From Stephanodiscus triporus (Eukaryota; Bacillariophyta; Thalassiosirophyceae; Thalassiosirales; Thalassiosiraceae): a DNA stretch of 15,521 bases. This document shows, piece after piece, positions 1-12,000 of the stretch (positions are counted from its first letter, which is position 1; every line of letters begins with the position of its first letter). The notes beneath the pieces were generated by a model. It did not search any database. It had not been told where the DNA came from and saw nothing but the letters and a program-made list of their open reading frames with translations. Position numbers and translations under genes: made by a program. Where the stretch lies: the NCBI GenBank assembly GCA_036939755.1, contig JALLAZ010000451.1, positions 1 to 15,521 on the forward strand, read 5' to 3'.

Positions 1-301
1 ACTAGAAATAGCGAATACTTACCATATAAATGACAATTGATGTAATTTAAGTTTATGATTAGATTAATAATTTCATTAGTAACAGTAAACTGCAACTGCA
101 TTAAAAACAATTTATGAGAAACATTAAGAGGTTTCTCGTAAAATTAAAATTTTACGAGAAAAAAAACGCATCTGAGATCCAGTACGAATATCTAAGTAAA
201 ATTTTAATTCAGTAGATCAATTTCTGGTTGTTGAGAGGTAAACAGGAAGACACTGGATCGGGCAAAGGGGGGAATATATTGGGCGTCCCCGCTTTTTTGG
301 C
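1..301. other. AT-rich non-coding stretch
   Basis: The first 230 bases are strongly AT-rich, with many stop codons in all frames and no coding pattern. Base composition shifts to mixed at about 235-300. The only clear structure is the hairpin at 132-161. This could be intergenic DNA or the edge of a decayed transposon; I see no terminal repeat partner for it elsewhere in the window. Confidence 0.5.
132..161. repeat. Near-perfect palindrome / hairpin, 14-base arms
   Basis: The arm tttctcgtaaaatt is followed by two A bases and then its exact reverse complement, so the element could form a long hairpin or cruciform. A related shorter inverted pair overlaps it: gagaaac at 116-122 and gtttctc at 131-137. 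A run of A follows. It could be the terminus of a small foldback element, or a transcript-end hairpin of a gene lying to the left. No function can be assigned. Confidence 0.6.
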
Positions 302-2003
302 GTGGCCACTCACTTTCTTGTAATTGCCAAGTCAATTGTGTATGATAAATCATGTCGATGCATGAGGACAGCATCGAACAAGGATGTGAGCACTGCCTCT
401 CAAATTCCCATGGGGAGTGACGGGATCAGTCTGTTTATAAACATCATGACCCACCCCCCTGCCTCTGACAGCTCGCAGCCCATGGCTTCACCCCAGATCA
501 CCATGGATGAGGCAAGGAGCAAGCCAACATTTGTTTGATGGTTAAATCTGGCTGATGGAAAAATATTAAAGTATGCCAATTATGATTATATAAAGGGCGG
601 TGATGATGAGAAGCAGTTGGAGGAAAAACTGCTGGAGCGGATAATTAAAGTAGCACATCAAAATAAAACAGATGACACACCTTGTCATGGTGTTGCGTGG
701 GAAGAGGGTTACGGTTAGGGTGAATGTGGGCGGAAACATGGAAGGGGCTGAACAAAGAAAGCATATTAGTCGAGATGAGGCTTGGCCCATTGTGTGCAAC
801 CACCGTACATTCATCGAGTGGGGAAAGTTACATGAGGGAGCTATAATTAAATATGGCTCAAGAACACTCACCAAGAGCAGGATGAGGCATGAAGAAATGA
901 TAATGGGGCTTATCGTCATACGCATGAATTAAATGCAAAGAGGACTAAGAGGGGCACGGGGTGCTGGCAACGGCCACCGAAGAAGGAGGAAACAACAGGA
1001 CAATGACAATCATCCGCGATGGCAATGATGACAACAATGGCAACGACAGTGGATAGGGAAATGATGGCATTATGGACAAAGTTAGTGATGGGATTGCTGA
1101 CCATGATGACATTGCAGTCGGCGTGCAATCGTCCTCATCATCTTTGTCTTTGCTCCTCCTCCTCCCCCCCTCCTGAAGTGCGACCTAGGTGACAGTTCGC
1201 CTTGGATATTGGAAGTGGATTGTCTGCATTGGGCTTGGGCATTAACATTGGAGTTTCTCCTGATGAGCAACTACCTGACGCACCAAATACATCCTTCGAT
1301 GTCAACGGAGATGAAAGCCAAGGAGAAAGACACAGATTATATGACCGGGGTGGTGAATGACATATCCACTGTGCATGCCAAGAAACTTGCCACGGCCTCT
1401 TCCCTCTTTCAGGATTCCAACACCTCCGAGGTTGAAAACAACAATAACGATGCCATGCCTACCAAGTTCATGTACTCCTCCCAGGATCCAGTTGAGGAGT
1501 ATGCCCGCAAAATGAGGGTGCAGCAGCCACAGCTAACAACTGAAGCAGATGCAACAAAACTGTTTGCATCTGAAAATCCTACAGTCGCAGGCAACAGTGG
1601 CCCAATTAGCGTCAGGCATGGGGGGTTGCATGTCGGCAGCAAACCCCCCAGACATGGAGCGCCAGGCGAGGGAATCTGCGATGAAGCTAATGCGGCCCCT
1701 CACACCCGAGGAAAGGACAGTAGTCATTGATGCCTCCAAGGGCATAGGCCCGCCAACGGAGATACTTGCCAAACAGGGTAAGTGTTATCCATGACAAGTC
1801 AAAAATTGATGCGCTTGACATTGTCATCGGTGGCAGATATTAGGTTATACAGATTGACAATAAGTTCATGGATGTCATTCCAGCCGGTTGGTGGTTTGCG
1901 ATATAGCATCTTTGGCCAACATCAATTCTCCAAAGAAATAAAGCAAATGAAGTCACAGAGCTCATCAGCCACACATCCAGTTGACTTGGCCCCACAAGCC
2001 TGA
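302..2003 (+). pseudogene. Decayed coding remnant, unrecognised protein
   Basis: Protein-like sequence is spread over several plus-strand frames with no intact ORF. One frame runs from about 302, through a TGA at 536-538, to about 715 and includes a charged Glu/Lys-rich helix at about 600-660. A second frame at about 740-930 contains a stretch ending in SRTLTKSRMRHEE. Low-complexity Asp/Asn codons lie at about 1010-1130. Coding-like pieces in different frames follow at about 1210-1310 and 1350-1600, with an acidic, Asn-rich segment. At about 1640-1777 there is PLTPEERTVVIDASKGIG, which faintly resembles the linker just before the catalytic domain of Ulp1/SENP-type (C48) proteases. No WLND-type motif or His/Asp/Cys catalytic residues follow, so this resemblance is weak. 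A consensus donor (gtaagt) at 1778 suggests an original intron. It could be one decayed gene, two fragments, or transposon-derived sequence. Confidence 0.35.
1778..1836 (+). other. Candidate intron in the decayed remnant
   Basis: A perfect donor gtaagt at 1778 and an acceptor ending tggcag at 1836 would define a 59-base intron. Splicing would join the frame ending in EILAKQ to an open frame running to the TGA near 2003. The downstream protein is not convincing, so the donor is better supported than the acceptor. Confidence 0.25.
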
Positions 2004-2339
2004 AAAAGACATGACAAAAATTCCATGCAAAAAAACAACTAAAATATTGAAGAAAATTGTTCTTGCATATCATTTTGAGCATTCATGAGTCATGTGCTCT
2101 AAGAGAGAGTGTTACCGTAGTACATAATTAGTTAAGTACCTAAGTACTCACTTCTACTCCTATTGCTACATGCCAGTGATGATGGGATTATTAGCTTGGT
2201 GGCCTCTGATTGGCTTCCCGACATCTTTGGTTCCGCCTTGATTTTGTTGGGCCCCGGGCTGTTGGAGTTGGGTGGAATCTTTCCCCCTCAAATAATTTAT
2301 TTTCTACATCTACAGATTTTTCTGGATATTTGATTGATT
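2004..2339. other. Spacer / presumed 5' flank of the gag-like remnant
   Basis: I see no convincing coding sequence here. A short direct repeat taagtac occurs at 2133-2139 and 2141-2147 among several GTAC motifs. A pyrimidine-rich, AT-rich stretch lies just before the ATG at 2340. If the downstream ORF is from an LTR element, this should hold the leader and perhaps LTR sequence, but I find no matching repeat on the other side to define an LTR. Confidence 0.4.
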
Positions 2340-5240
2340 ATGATGGCTCCAAAGGAGAAGGAGGCCGCAGCAGTGGACCCCCCCCCTCCCCCTCCTCCAA
2401 ATGAACCCGTTGATTGGCGCGTGATGCTCTGCTCTGCTACTTCAAAGTCGCCCCCTGTGGTTGCCGCCATGGCTCCTCAAGCGGTGCCAACAAATTTAGG
2501 AATTAACCTCAATGTTCCTCTATCGGTGGATACGGGGCCACCCACTCCCGACACTCAAACTTCGTCCCCGTCATTGTTATCACAACAGCAAGCTACAGAC
2601 GGTAACGGCTTTTTACAAGTCACGTCGACACGCGGCCGGGGCATGACGATGGCGGCGGAGGCTTTCCTCCCTCCTGAGACTGTGGGTATTCCCCAGGAGA
2701 ATTCTCTGAATGCATTTGCCGCCCTCGACGACACGTTGTCGGTCATGTCTCTGAACCGCCAAGGGGATGACCTGCGGTCTCTCGCAGGCATTGCTGCTAA
2801 GGACTATGAGAGTATTCAAGCACTGCTCGAAAAATCTTTTGATGAGTTCTTTGGCCCAGACTCTCCCCCTGCAACTACTCCTCTCTGCATCAAGGGCTTA
2901 TTCGACGTGGGGGCACGGGTCCTCGATCAACTCCTGTCCAAAATTCAGGGCGAACATCAACGGCCCAGAAACTCATGTCAATCAAGGACTCGCGCAATGG
3001 GACCATGGGGCTCTTCAAGCGGAGGTCGCTTCGCTCCGTACAGAGACAGAAGACGCACTCGGCCCACCTGTGTGCAGCCTCTCTGCCCTCAAGGCTTCGG
3101 CAGAGAAGTCGGAAAAGGCGATTACTGAACTGTTGGAATCTTCTGCGAAGAATACTCAAGCCATTCAGGAGCTCTGTCAAGAAATCGCTGGGTGTGTGGC
3201 CATCCAAAATACTGTTGATGACATCAAGACGCGTCAGCTCACGCAAATTCGGGAGAGTATTACATGAGTTGAGACTATGGGTTTGAGGGATATGGCGACA
3301 CGTTATAACACACAGGATACAAAATTCTCCGAGGGTTTAGACATGGTCAATATTTGGGTGGATGAAATCCTACGCGCGGGCATACCCCCCACGAAGACTC
3401 CAGCGGACGACGACGCGACACCCCCGGTGCACAATACTGCTTCTTCCCCGTTGTCCCTTCCAAATGATGGCACCACTACGTCTGACACGGCCAATGTGAT
3501 CCCGAACTTGGACCATAACAGGGATGGGCGGCAGGCCTTGGATGCCACAGAGGATATGCCTTGCCAAGATGACACGGACCGCCACTCAGAGTCTCGTCAA
3601 GCACGTCAATCGGCCCAATCCAACTTGCCCAGGGACCATGATTTTCAGAGATGCAGAATTTTCTTCTTCATCTGTCCGGTGGCGCACGCACTTGGACCCT
3701 TGCAGCTTGACTCACACAGATGACTCGTTCCGGCAAGAGGGGGGACATTTTGATGGATATCAAGGCTTGTCACATACTCCTCTGAACCCCTACTATGGGT
3801 CCCGGGACACCAGGAATGAATCTGCGCGTTCTGATCCAACGAGATACGATGCTCATGTCCCCCCATATAATTGTCGGCCACAGGATGTGGATGTTGATTA
3901 CGGCTCAGACGATGAAGTCCACCTTCCCCAAGGGGGGCAGATTGTTTCACCGCGCCATTGGGATTGTTGCCAGATGGCTCAGGAATATCATGGGTATCAA
4001 TGGGGGTACTATCCTCTCACTGCTGCAATCATTAAGAGTTGTGGTTATAGGGACACACACGGCGGAGTATCTCCATACTGTAATGATATCATTCTCCTCC
4101 ACCGACGAGTTATGGACGCTTGGGAAAATTGCCGTACACAACAGTGTGGTCTGTCGGTGGATAGAATCTTAGAGAAAGGTCTCCTGGTCTTCCCTAAATT
4201 GGACTCGTTGGATGTATCTGCCACGGTGAACTTGTATGACAAGCTCCAGAAGACGTCTGCTCTATTTTATGCCATCAATCTCAACATGGGCCTTGAGGGA
4301 CTTTGTCCGCCTGGACACGGTTTGCCGCGTTATGCTGAGATTGCAGGGGTCTTCATGGAGGTGCTCCCGCGCTTGCTTCCGGAATTGGATTCTCAGGTTA
4401 CTTCGTTGGTGACTGTGGTGCAAGCCGAATCAAATAATGGTTTCGACCTCCTTTGGTGGGTATTAGAACTTGCTGTCCCAGTTTTGACCTGTCCCTCCAA
4501 ATCTTGGCGCCTGTATGGCTCGGCAATGATATCTTCGATTTCTGCCTATCGTATGTCTTGTATTTTTGCCTCCAGGCAAAGAAGGGCCTCGTCCACGATG
4601 AGCGGACCAAGAGCCTCACTTTTCTCCAGGCAGTTCGTAAACCGGCATATGTTGATGTGATTACCACACTTCAAGCTCACATCGACACCTACCTTTCTAA
4701 ACAGGATTTTGGGTATCTTCCTCCCAACCTATGTATGATGGGTTTAGCGGTGCAGATGAATAAAAATGCTCGGGCTTGGGTCCGCGACGTTCTACCCAGG
4801 GTAGCACGCCAACTAGCGTGCACCCATCGACTCCTGAGATTCAAGTATTCCATACTGAGACTCCTCAGGATCGCCTGCCATACGATAATGCTGGGGTACG
4901 TATGCCAGACCGCCACTTTGACGGGCATGACTATGGTCGTGGGGCGCATCGGCCATCACCTCAGGAGGCCAACCATCCTGGCCGTGATGGTCCCCGGGAT
5001 ATTTTTGATGAGGGGGCACAAGTGGGGGTGGTCAGCGGCAACCGGGGGGATAGAAAAGTTGTTTTGGCCGATGGGGGTGATAGGGACAGTGGGGGGGTGG
5101 CGACACAGCGATGTTTTTTGTTGCTGGCCCATATGTTGGTGAAAAAGTATTGTCACCATATGATATTAAGATGGTGTCCCACTAATTTGGGGTCGCTCTA
5201 CACGATGGTGCCCTCAGATTGGCATGGAAATGCTGTCTAG
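2340..5240 (+). pseudogene. Broken retroelement gag-like ORF (no pol)
   Basis: A continuous protein can be followed through five frame segments: about 2340-2950, 2950-3660 (with a TGA at 3265-3267), 3660-4480, 4480-4790, and 4775 to the TAG at 5238-5240. The start is the tandem ATG at 2340/2343. Order of parts: a Pro-rich N-terminus with seven consecutive prolines; a helical region (MSLNRQGDDLRSLAGIAAKD); a coiled-coil-like stretch with ASLRTETEDAL and SEKAITELLE; an acidic linker; and a capsid-like core from about 4190 to 4780 containing NGFDLLWWVLEL and, in the next frame, ERTKSLTFLQAV. A charged Arg/Asp/Gly tail follows and ends near RCFLLLAHMLVKKY, where related gag proteins carry a CCHC knuckle. 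The knuckle itself is not intact here. No protease, reverse transcriptase, RNase H or integrase motif follows. The first frame change sits in an A run near 2940. The gag assignment is by recalled resemblance to diatom LTR-element gag proteins and is an inference. Confidence 0.5.
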
Positions 5241-5492
5241 TGGTTTTATTAGTCTTTTTAGTGGGCTGCTCATAGGGACTCTATGCTGTCCCTGACCAAC
5301 AAGGAGATATGGAGCTTTCCAAAAGGCCAGAGGACTCCTGCCCTTCATTCATTGCCTAGAGAGGAGTTCTATGTACAATGCTAGCCAAATATGGCACGAT
5401 ACAGTATCGTAGTTAGCGGGAACGAAAATCATCGCTTCCGCGCCGACCGAGCGCACTCTTTGAATGCCTGCGCTGCGGCTCAGGGCGGGGGA
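5241..5492. other. Spacer upstream of the small membrane gene
   Basis: This 252-base spacer has no convincing coding sequence. It contains the short palindrome at 5396-5410. Its right part (about 5411-5490) is GC-richer than its left and could be promoter or leader for the gene starting at 5493. Confidence 0.35.
5396..5410. promoter_or_regulatory. 15-base palindrome acgatacAgtatcgt
   Basis: Seven-base arms surround a single central A, perfectly symmetric. It lies about 85 bases upstream of the candidate ATG at 5493, which would suit a dimeric transcription-factor site. A single chance palindrome of this size in 15 kb is not impossible, so the role is speculative. Confidence 0.25.
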
Positions 5493-5981
5493 ATGGAGGG
5501 TCACAATTACATGGGCATGAACCTCCCTACCATAGAACAACTTGAACAATCAGCCTACAACAGCTTCTTTCGCCCTCGTCACAAAAAATGCGTTCGCCAT
5601 CAACTATTGGGAGCGCACTCATCATCGTTTCCCTGTCTGCGTTGTTGTTACCATTGATATCCTTCGCCTTGTACCTATTGGACCTCTCGATGCCATCATG
5701 GGACTCGACCTCGATGTTGCAGTTACCATCAGCAACTACGGAGCTGTCATCGAAGCCATTCTCTCATATCATATTCGTCGCTTCGATCGCTATAACCTTG
5801 ATACCGCGGATGGTGGCATGTGGCATGACTGCGTACGTTGGCATATGCGCGGGATATGTCGGTCTGGTGCACTTGAGATTGGTGGGATGACGCGAGACGC
5901 AAGATCCCTCCATCGACGTACCCCGTCCTCGACCTCGACTCAGCCTGGACACGCCACGAAGTATTTGATCTAAGTTTTTAA
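5493..5981 (+). pseudogene. Small two-helix membrane protein, frame broken twice
   Basis: Three frame segments make one sensible protein of about 160 residues. The first starts at the ATG at 5493 and runs to a six-A run near 5583-5588; it is soluble and contains NLPTIEQLEQSAYNSFF. The second runs from 5588 to about 5876 and holds two hydrophobic helices: one around ALIIVSLSALLLPLISFALY, the other around IIFVASIAITLIPRM continuing to AYVGICAGYVGLVHL. The third, about 5877-5981, is a soluble tail with DWWDDARRKIPPSTYPVLDL, ending in TAA. The first break sits in the A run; the second is a one-base shift near 5876. An alternative start is the ATG at 5588, which alone gives a 100-residue two-helix protein stopping at 5890. 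I do not recognise the family. The breaks could be sequencing errors in a live gene or real decay. It lies 76 bases upstream of the FN3 gene on the same strand. Confidence 0.4.
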
Positions 5982-6057
5982 AATTTGAAATAAGCTTGTT
6001 GCCCCGTTTCTCAGGCCTCCCGCAAGTGAAAGACGGAGGAACACGGAGAACGAAGAC
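5982..6057 (+). promoter_or_regulatory. Presumed leader / core promoter of the FN3 gene
   Basis: Only 76 bases separate the preceding stop from the FN3 ATG. The left part is AT-rich and the right part is GA-rich (gaaagacggaggaacacggag). No TATA box or other defined element is evident. A transcription start here would imply a very short 5' leader, unless the promoter overlaps the upstream small gene. Confidence 0.25.
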
Positions 6058-9000
6058 ATGCGCTCTCTACGCGTCTGCCCTGCATCACCGAGCCAGAGCT
6101 CACTCCGTCGCCCGAGCGCGGCCCTGACCTCGATACTTTTCCTAATCCTACCCGGCTTGTCGTCGGCGATTTGGCGGTGGAACGACGGCGGCGCAACTCC
6201 CCGCAAGATCAAGCCAAGGGTCACCCGGCCATCGGGACCGGCCAATGTCACACTTTACGTCATCTCTCGCACGGAGCTCGGGGTGAAGTGGGACCCCCCG
6301 CTGTTTAACGGTGGGAAGGCCATCTCAAAGTACTTAGTTGAATGGGACACCGATAAATCCATGACGAGCGGCATCGCATCTCCGTCGAACCCATACGGCA
6401 ATAGCATTGACGGCCCACTCGTTCGATCCGAAGTTGTACTATCAGGAGAGATGGAGTTTCGAATCATAGCTTTGGAGGAGGGACAGAAGTATTACGTTAG
6501 AGTGTCTGCCTACGGCGATGGCTATTCTAATGCCGTATCATCCGAGCCTCCTTTTGCGATTCCGACTGGCATGTTGCCCGGTTTTCTCACAGACGTGTCT
6601 CTTACAGTTGCATCTGATTCTGACACCGCAGACCGGCTCCGTTTGGCTTGGTCGGCGCCAGAATTCGATGCTAATGGATTTGACGTTCTACCTGCCGGAT
6701 GCGCTGGCGGACCGTCCCCTCCCGCCGCTCCAGACGCGATAAAAGCATATAGAGTCATGTGGGACAAGCATCCATCCCTCTCGAATGCTCAAGTATACGA
6801 TATTCCAGCCGTGAGAGGCGACGGATTTGTGCAGATTTGTTGTCCATCGATTGCAAACGATGATGGGGTTTGTCATGTTGAAATCGGCGCCGAGGTTCAA
6901 TCGATCTCCATCAAGTATCCTCGTTCCGCTATACCGTCCAGTGACGACCTCTTTGATTCTGGTGCTCTTCGAATCGCTTACGTTGGATCTCAGAGCAAGT
7001 CAATAAAGGTAGTCCCACCGTTGCATGGCTCCAAGGAAGTGAGGATCTCTCCCTCAGCTGCGCTGCCGTCGAGCAGTCCAATATTTATTGGCGATTTGAT
7101 TCGCATTTTGAGTAATGTGTATCTAGTGTCCGATGTTGACAACTGGCCTGAATCCATCAACATATCCACCAGCTATGTTGCGCCCAAATCAGACACTCAG
7201 AAACAGCCAACAACACTCCAGGCGTATTTCGCCACGGCGCCTAGCACATGCTTTGACTTATCGGGCACGGGCAACTCAGCGGAGAGCTTTCGGTCACACA
7301 TTTCGCAAAACTTTGACGACAGTCCTTTCGACGAGTCGATCACAGTAAGCAGATTGTCCCTGACGGAGCCCTATGAAAATGGTGATTCCAGTGAGACACG
7401 TGTCGTTGGTTATGAGTATCAGGTCACCTTTTCTGGCCAAGGGTTTTCATCAACGCTTGGAGCTTCAGTCGAAGAGCTATTGATCATTTCAGCGCCAACG
7501 TCATCCTTTTCATCCGTGGGCGACTGTGGCGTTCCATTTGTTTCAAATGGCGTGGATGTCTCAGGCAAAGTCTGGGTGGATGTTTCGACTAAAATGGATT
7601 CGGGATCCGTTACTCCAGGTCAGAAATACTACGTTAAGGTCGCTGGCATTAATGCTAACGGCATTGGGCCATATATGCCAATCGTTGCAAAAACAGAAAC
7701 CCCAAGATCGCAGCCAGGGCTAGCACAAAATTGTCGTGTCTACGCCGTTCCAACCTCATCATCATCGCTGAGGGTAGAGTGGGATGGGGTCTATCCAAAT
7801 CACGGCCAACTTCCATCATCGTACAGGATAGATTTCTACGACGTCGACAGCGAAACGTCTGACCCAGTGGCTTCGCAAGTTGTCGATGACATCAACGAGA
7901 GCTCTCGGTACTCCATCACAAAGCATGGTTTGATCCCGGGAAAGAAATACAAGGTCATCATCATCCCGGTGAATGAGCTAGGAGATGGCGGGCCAAGCTG
8001 GTTCAGCGAGTTCAACCCCGTCGGTTTGATTCACGACGATAACTATTTTACTCCACTGGACTACCTTGAAAGATCATGCCATGCAGTTCCCACCTGCAAA
8101 AGTGAGAGCGTTCAATGCGGTGAACTCGATGATGAGGATTTCAACATCGTCGCCCGTTCAGTTCCACCTCGTCCCGAGTTTGAAGTTGCCACGTACCCTA
8201 GCGCGTTGAATCAAAACAGATTTTCCAAAGATTCTATCCTTCTTACATTTGAGTCTCCCTTGATTGGCGAAAATGGCAAAAGCAGTGGAATGCCAACAGA
8301 CAAGTTTCTTATTGAGTGGTCGACAACATCTTCATTTCTGCCATCTATGGACGACAGCGTGAATACTATTTGGTCATCCGAAGTCACGGCACAATACTCT
8401 GACGACAACGGGGAAGATGCATTTGGAGAGTTGCTGCTCACGTCTCTCACTATGGGAGCTCAATATTTTGTGCGTCTCTTGATCAGACAAACTCGTTCGT
8501 TTCTACGAATTTTACAGCTAACCCCCCCTCCCCCCCAATTATCCATTTCTCCAGGTACGTGTTTCCGCGCACAATAGTGCAGGGTACGGAGTGAAGACAT
8601 ATAGCAAGCCTGCGAAGCCGATGACAAGACCAGATCCACCGTTTGAACCCATCCTCTCTAGCTTGAGTCCCGACCAACTCGAATCTTTACACCCCAGCAG
8701 TGGCCTAACTGATAGCGCTACAATTGGAACTTCGCTATTAGTTTCGTGGCAACCTCCAAGAGTGGATGCCAGTAATGATAGACCTGATCTTGTCGGAGAC
8801 GGAGGCGATGCAGTATCGTCGTACCTGGTGGAGTGGAGCAGGGTTTCATGGACAAACTTCAGCCCGACCGTTTTTGAAATAAAGCTTCAGACCTCCTCAG
8901 GCATAGGAGGATTGGAAGCACTGAGCCTGCTTTCAGGTTCCTTTCAGATATCATTTGACACGTCAGCGTCTCCGGTGGCGGCAGTGAGCGGGAGCTACAC

Positions 9001-12000
9001 ATCTGCGGCCATACCAGTTGACACATCCTCAACCATGCTGAAAACAATTCTGGAAAATATTCCAAATATCGGCGAAGTAGACGTCACCTCTCCAGATCCT
9101 CTGACTTGGCACATCACATACTTGACTGAGTGGGGAGATGTAGAAATGTCACTCGCAGCGAACACAGTTTTCGATGATGAAATGATGAAAGGCGTTGTAG
9201 GCATTTCCAAAATCAGCAATGGTGTTATTCCTGCCAACGCTGCCTATGGGTTTGAGATTATCGATGACGCAAGTGAATTCATCGTGGACGGATCAATGCA
9301 TTATATCATCAAGCACCTCGTTCCAGGTATGAGTGTTTTTGTCCGCATTTCTTCCCGCAATCAAGTGGGCTTTGGACCGCGGAGGGAGACAGCGCCTGCG
9401 TTTTTTGCTCCGTCACTTCAGCGGCCAGATGGCCCAACGTCTTTGTACAGCGAGGAAATGCCACCATATTTGTCTATCCACTCTCCATCAGCGCTCCAGG
9501 TGCACATCGGTCCACCTTTTTACGATGGTGGATCACCCCTCACTTCATTTTTGATCGAGTGGGATTCGTCACCTACATTTGATTCTTCTTCACTAGGAGA
9601 CGGATCTCCCTTAGGGTCTGCTGAAGTTGATGCTGCAACCCTGGTCTGCAGCTCTTGCGTGAGCGACTTCGACGTATCAAATAACTCATTTACATACAGC
9701 GGAAACGATGTGACCGCCAAGCTTTTGATTCCTCAACGAAAAATCATGGTTCGCTTCGACGACGACAACAAATCTTACCTCTTTACAATTTTGTCTGCAA
9801 CGTCAAGCACAATAAATGTGGCGAGCAAGCACCTTCGTGTGTCATCTTTGTGGAACATGCGTGACCAGGATGGTGGAGTCGGGGAAAATTTAGAACTTGT
9901 GGGCACAACATTCATTATTAACGTTGGCAAGGTTGGTGTCGAGATGTCTCTGCAGCGCTCCTACTATGTTCGCGTGTCTTCAATAAATGGAGAGATGGGC
10001 ACCGGAAAATCCATCAAAACATGGCCCGCAAAAGAAACCCCGCGTGGACTTCCTTTTCCTCCATCCACGGTGTCAGTCAGTGTTGTGGATAAACACGCTT
10101 TGAATGTTTCTTGGTCAAGTGATGCGAATATCAACGATCCCAATATCTTGGGGTTCAAAATTGAGCATTTTTGCAAAAGTGACGCAGCAAGTAGCCATTC
10201 GTTTTCCTTTTTCGGGGAACAAGAAGTGGTGGAATTCTCAACAATTGGGCTGGGGATTGTTGGAGGGACATTTCAGCTTTATTTTGGCACGTTTGACGCC
10301 TCTAGCAGTATTCTTCTGGGTGCGGCTAAGGCGAAGAATGGTCTCGGCTATGTCGAAACACATGTGGATTTGACTCCTCATTTAAATCGGGGGGAGTCAA
10401 TCCTCATCGGCAATGAGAAGTACTCCGTACACGCGAAAAATCCTTTTACATCAACGAGACTTCCTCTGGCAGGAACGTATTCTGGGACTGATGCAGAGAC
10501 AATATCTGTCTTTGGATGGCCGAAATCTACGCCCATTCCATATGACGCAACAGCCGACGAACTTCGTAACACGCTAGAACGAATGCCGCACGTAAACCAC
10601 GTCGATGTTCGTCGAGAAATCGATGATGCCCATGACAACGGCTACGTTTGGATTGTGACATTCAAGTCAAATATGGGTCCGCAGCCTGCATTTTCGGTTG
10701 ATACTTCAAATCTGGTCGGAACTAATCCACTGGGATTCACAGTCACACGCACTGTTCATGGAGTATCACCCGATGACTATGATGTCACTATAATTAAAGA
10801 TCCAGCGACAACATCCGTCGATGTCACGAACCTTTTGACCGGAAAGCTGTACTATCTTCGAGTGTCTTCGATAACGAATAAAGGGGTGAGCCTGCCCATG
10901 GACTCCATCCCCATCGCGATCGCACCAGGAGGAATTCCTGGTAAAATTTCACCCCCCAGCATGCGGCCCTTGAATGAAGCCACTCTTCTAGTCAGCTTCG
11001 AGGCATCCGCAGAAGCCAACGGGGCGCCGGTGGAGGAGTATATCATAGACTCGAGCTCAAATCCATTTTTTTCTGAAAGCACAAGAATAAGAGTTCAACC
11101 CAGTCATAAATTTCAGCGCATTACTACTCGAGCTCATTCGCTACCCTGGGAAGACGATTCCACATTCACTCTATCTCTTGGCGATTACCACGGTGATTTC
11201 ACCGTCGCTGTGGGCGAGGGAACAACAACTGTTCGCGCGCGAAATGGTGAAAATGTCTTGGAACGATCTACAGGAACAATCAGCTTGTCGTCAGCCCTAG
11301 CAAGGGGCGAATTTTTGTCAGTTGGCGGCGTCGAGTTTAGAGTTTGCCTTTCAGATTCCCACCCATACGATGAATTGCATCTGTCTCTCTGTTCGAAAGA
11401 TGATCCGTTGGTTGAGGCTAATTTCTACACAGAGTTGGATGTCGTGGATGAGCTCCCCATTTTCATTTTAGACTCATCACTTGGCGCTGCCAAGTCGCCC
11501 ACTATCGGCGATGTCTCTCTAAGTACAGTTGATGCTTTTGGGTCAAGTAATGATGCACGTAGCAGAATACGAAGGGGTGATTTGATTAGGGTCGGGCACC
11601 CAGAATTAGGAGAAACTTTTCGTGTTTCTACTAATCCTGGGCGGGTATTTACGGACCGGGTCGTACCGCTCAGCTCCACTGACGATGCCAGTGCTCTTGC
11701 GTCTCTATCGTCGAAGTCGTTGGAGCATGCCACTTATGAGGTGCAATCATTTTTAATAAGGTCAAGCTCGGATACCGTGACATTGACGCCTGGTAACGTT
11801 GTGAGCTCAGGTTACCGAATTCGCTTCAAATCAGAGATCACACAAAGCACCAATGCTGGCGGAGCCAATGGATGTTTGATTTGGGATGGAGATGCAAACG
11901 ACGTAAAAATTGAGTTGGAGACCTTGAATGGGATTGACGCAGTCGAGGTTACGNTGGGATGGAGATGCAAACGACGTAAAAATTGAGTTGGAGACCTTGA

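Noticed and set aside
566..925. Hydrophobic 119-residue minus-strand ORF
   Set aside because: It is antisense to coding-like plus-strand pieces, and its hydrophobic residues arise from reading an AT-rich strand; there is no supporting motif.
8591..11986. A separate FN3 gene starting at 8591
   Set aside because: There is no ATG at that point. The 85-base intron joins it in frame to the upstream exon and completes an FN3 strand.
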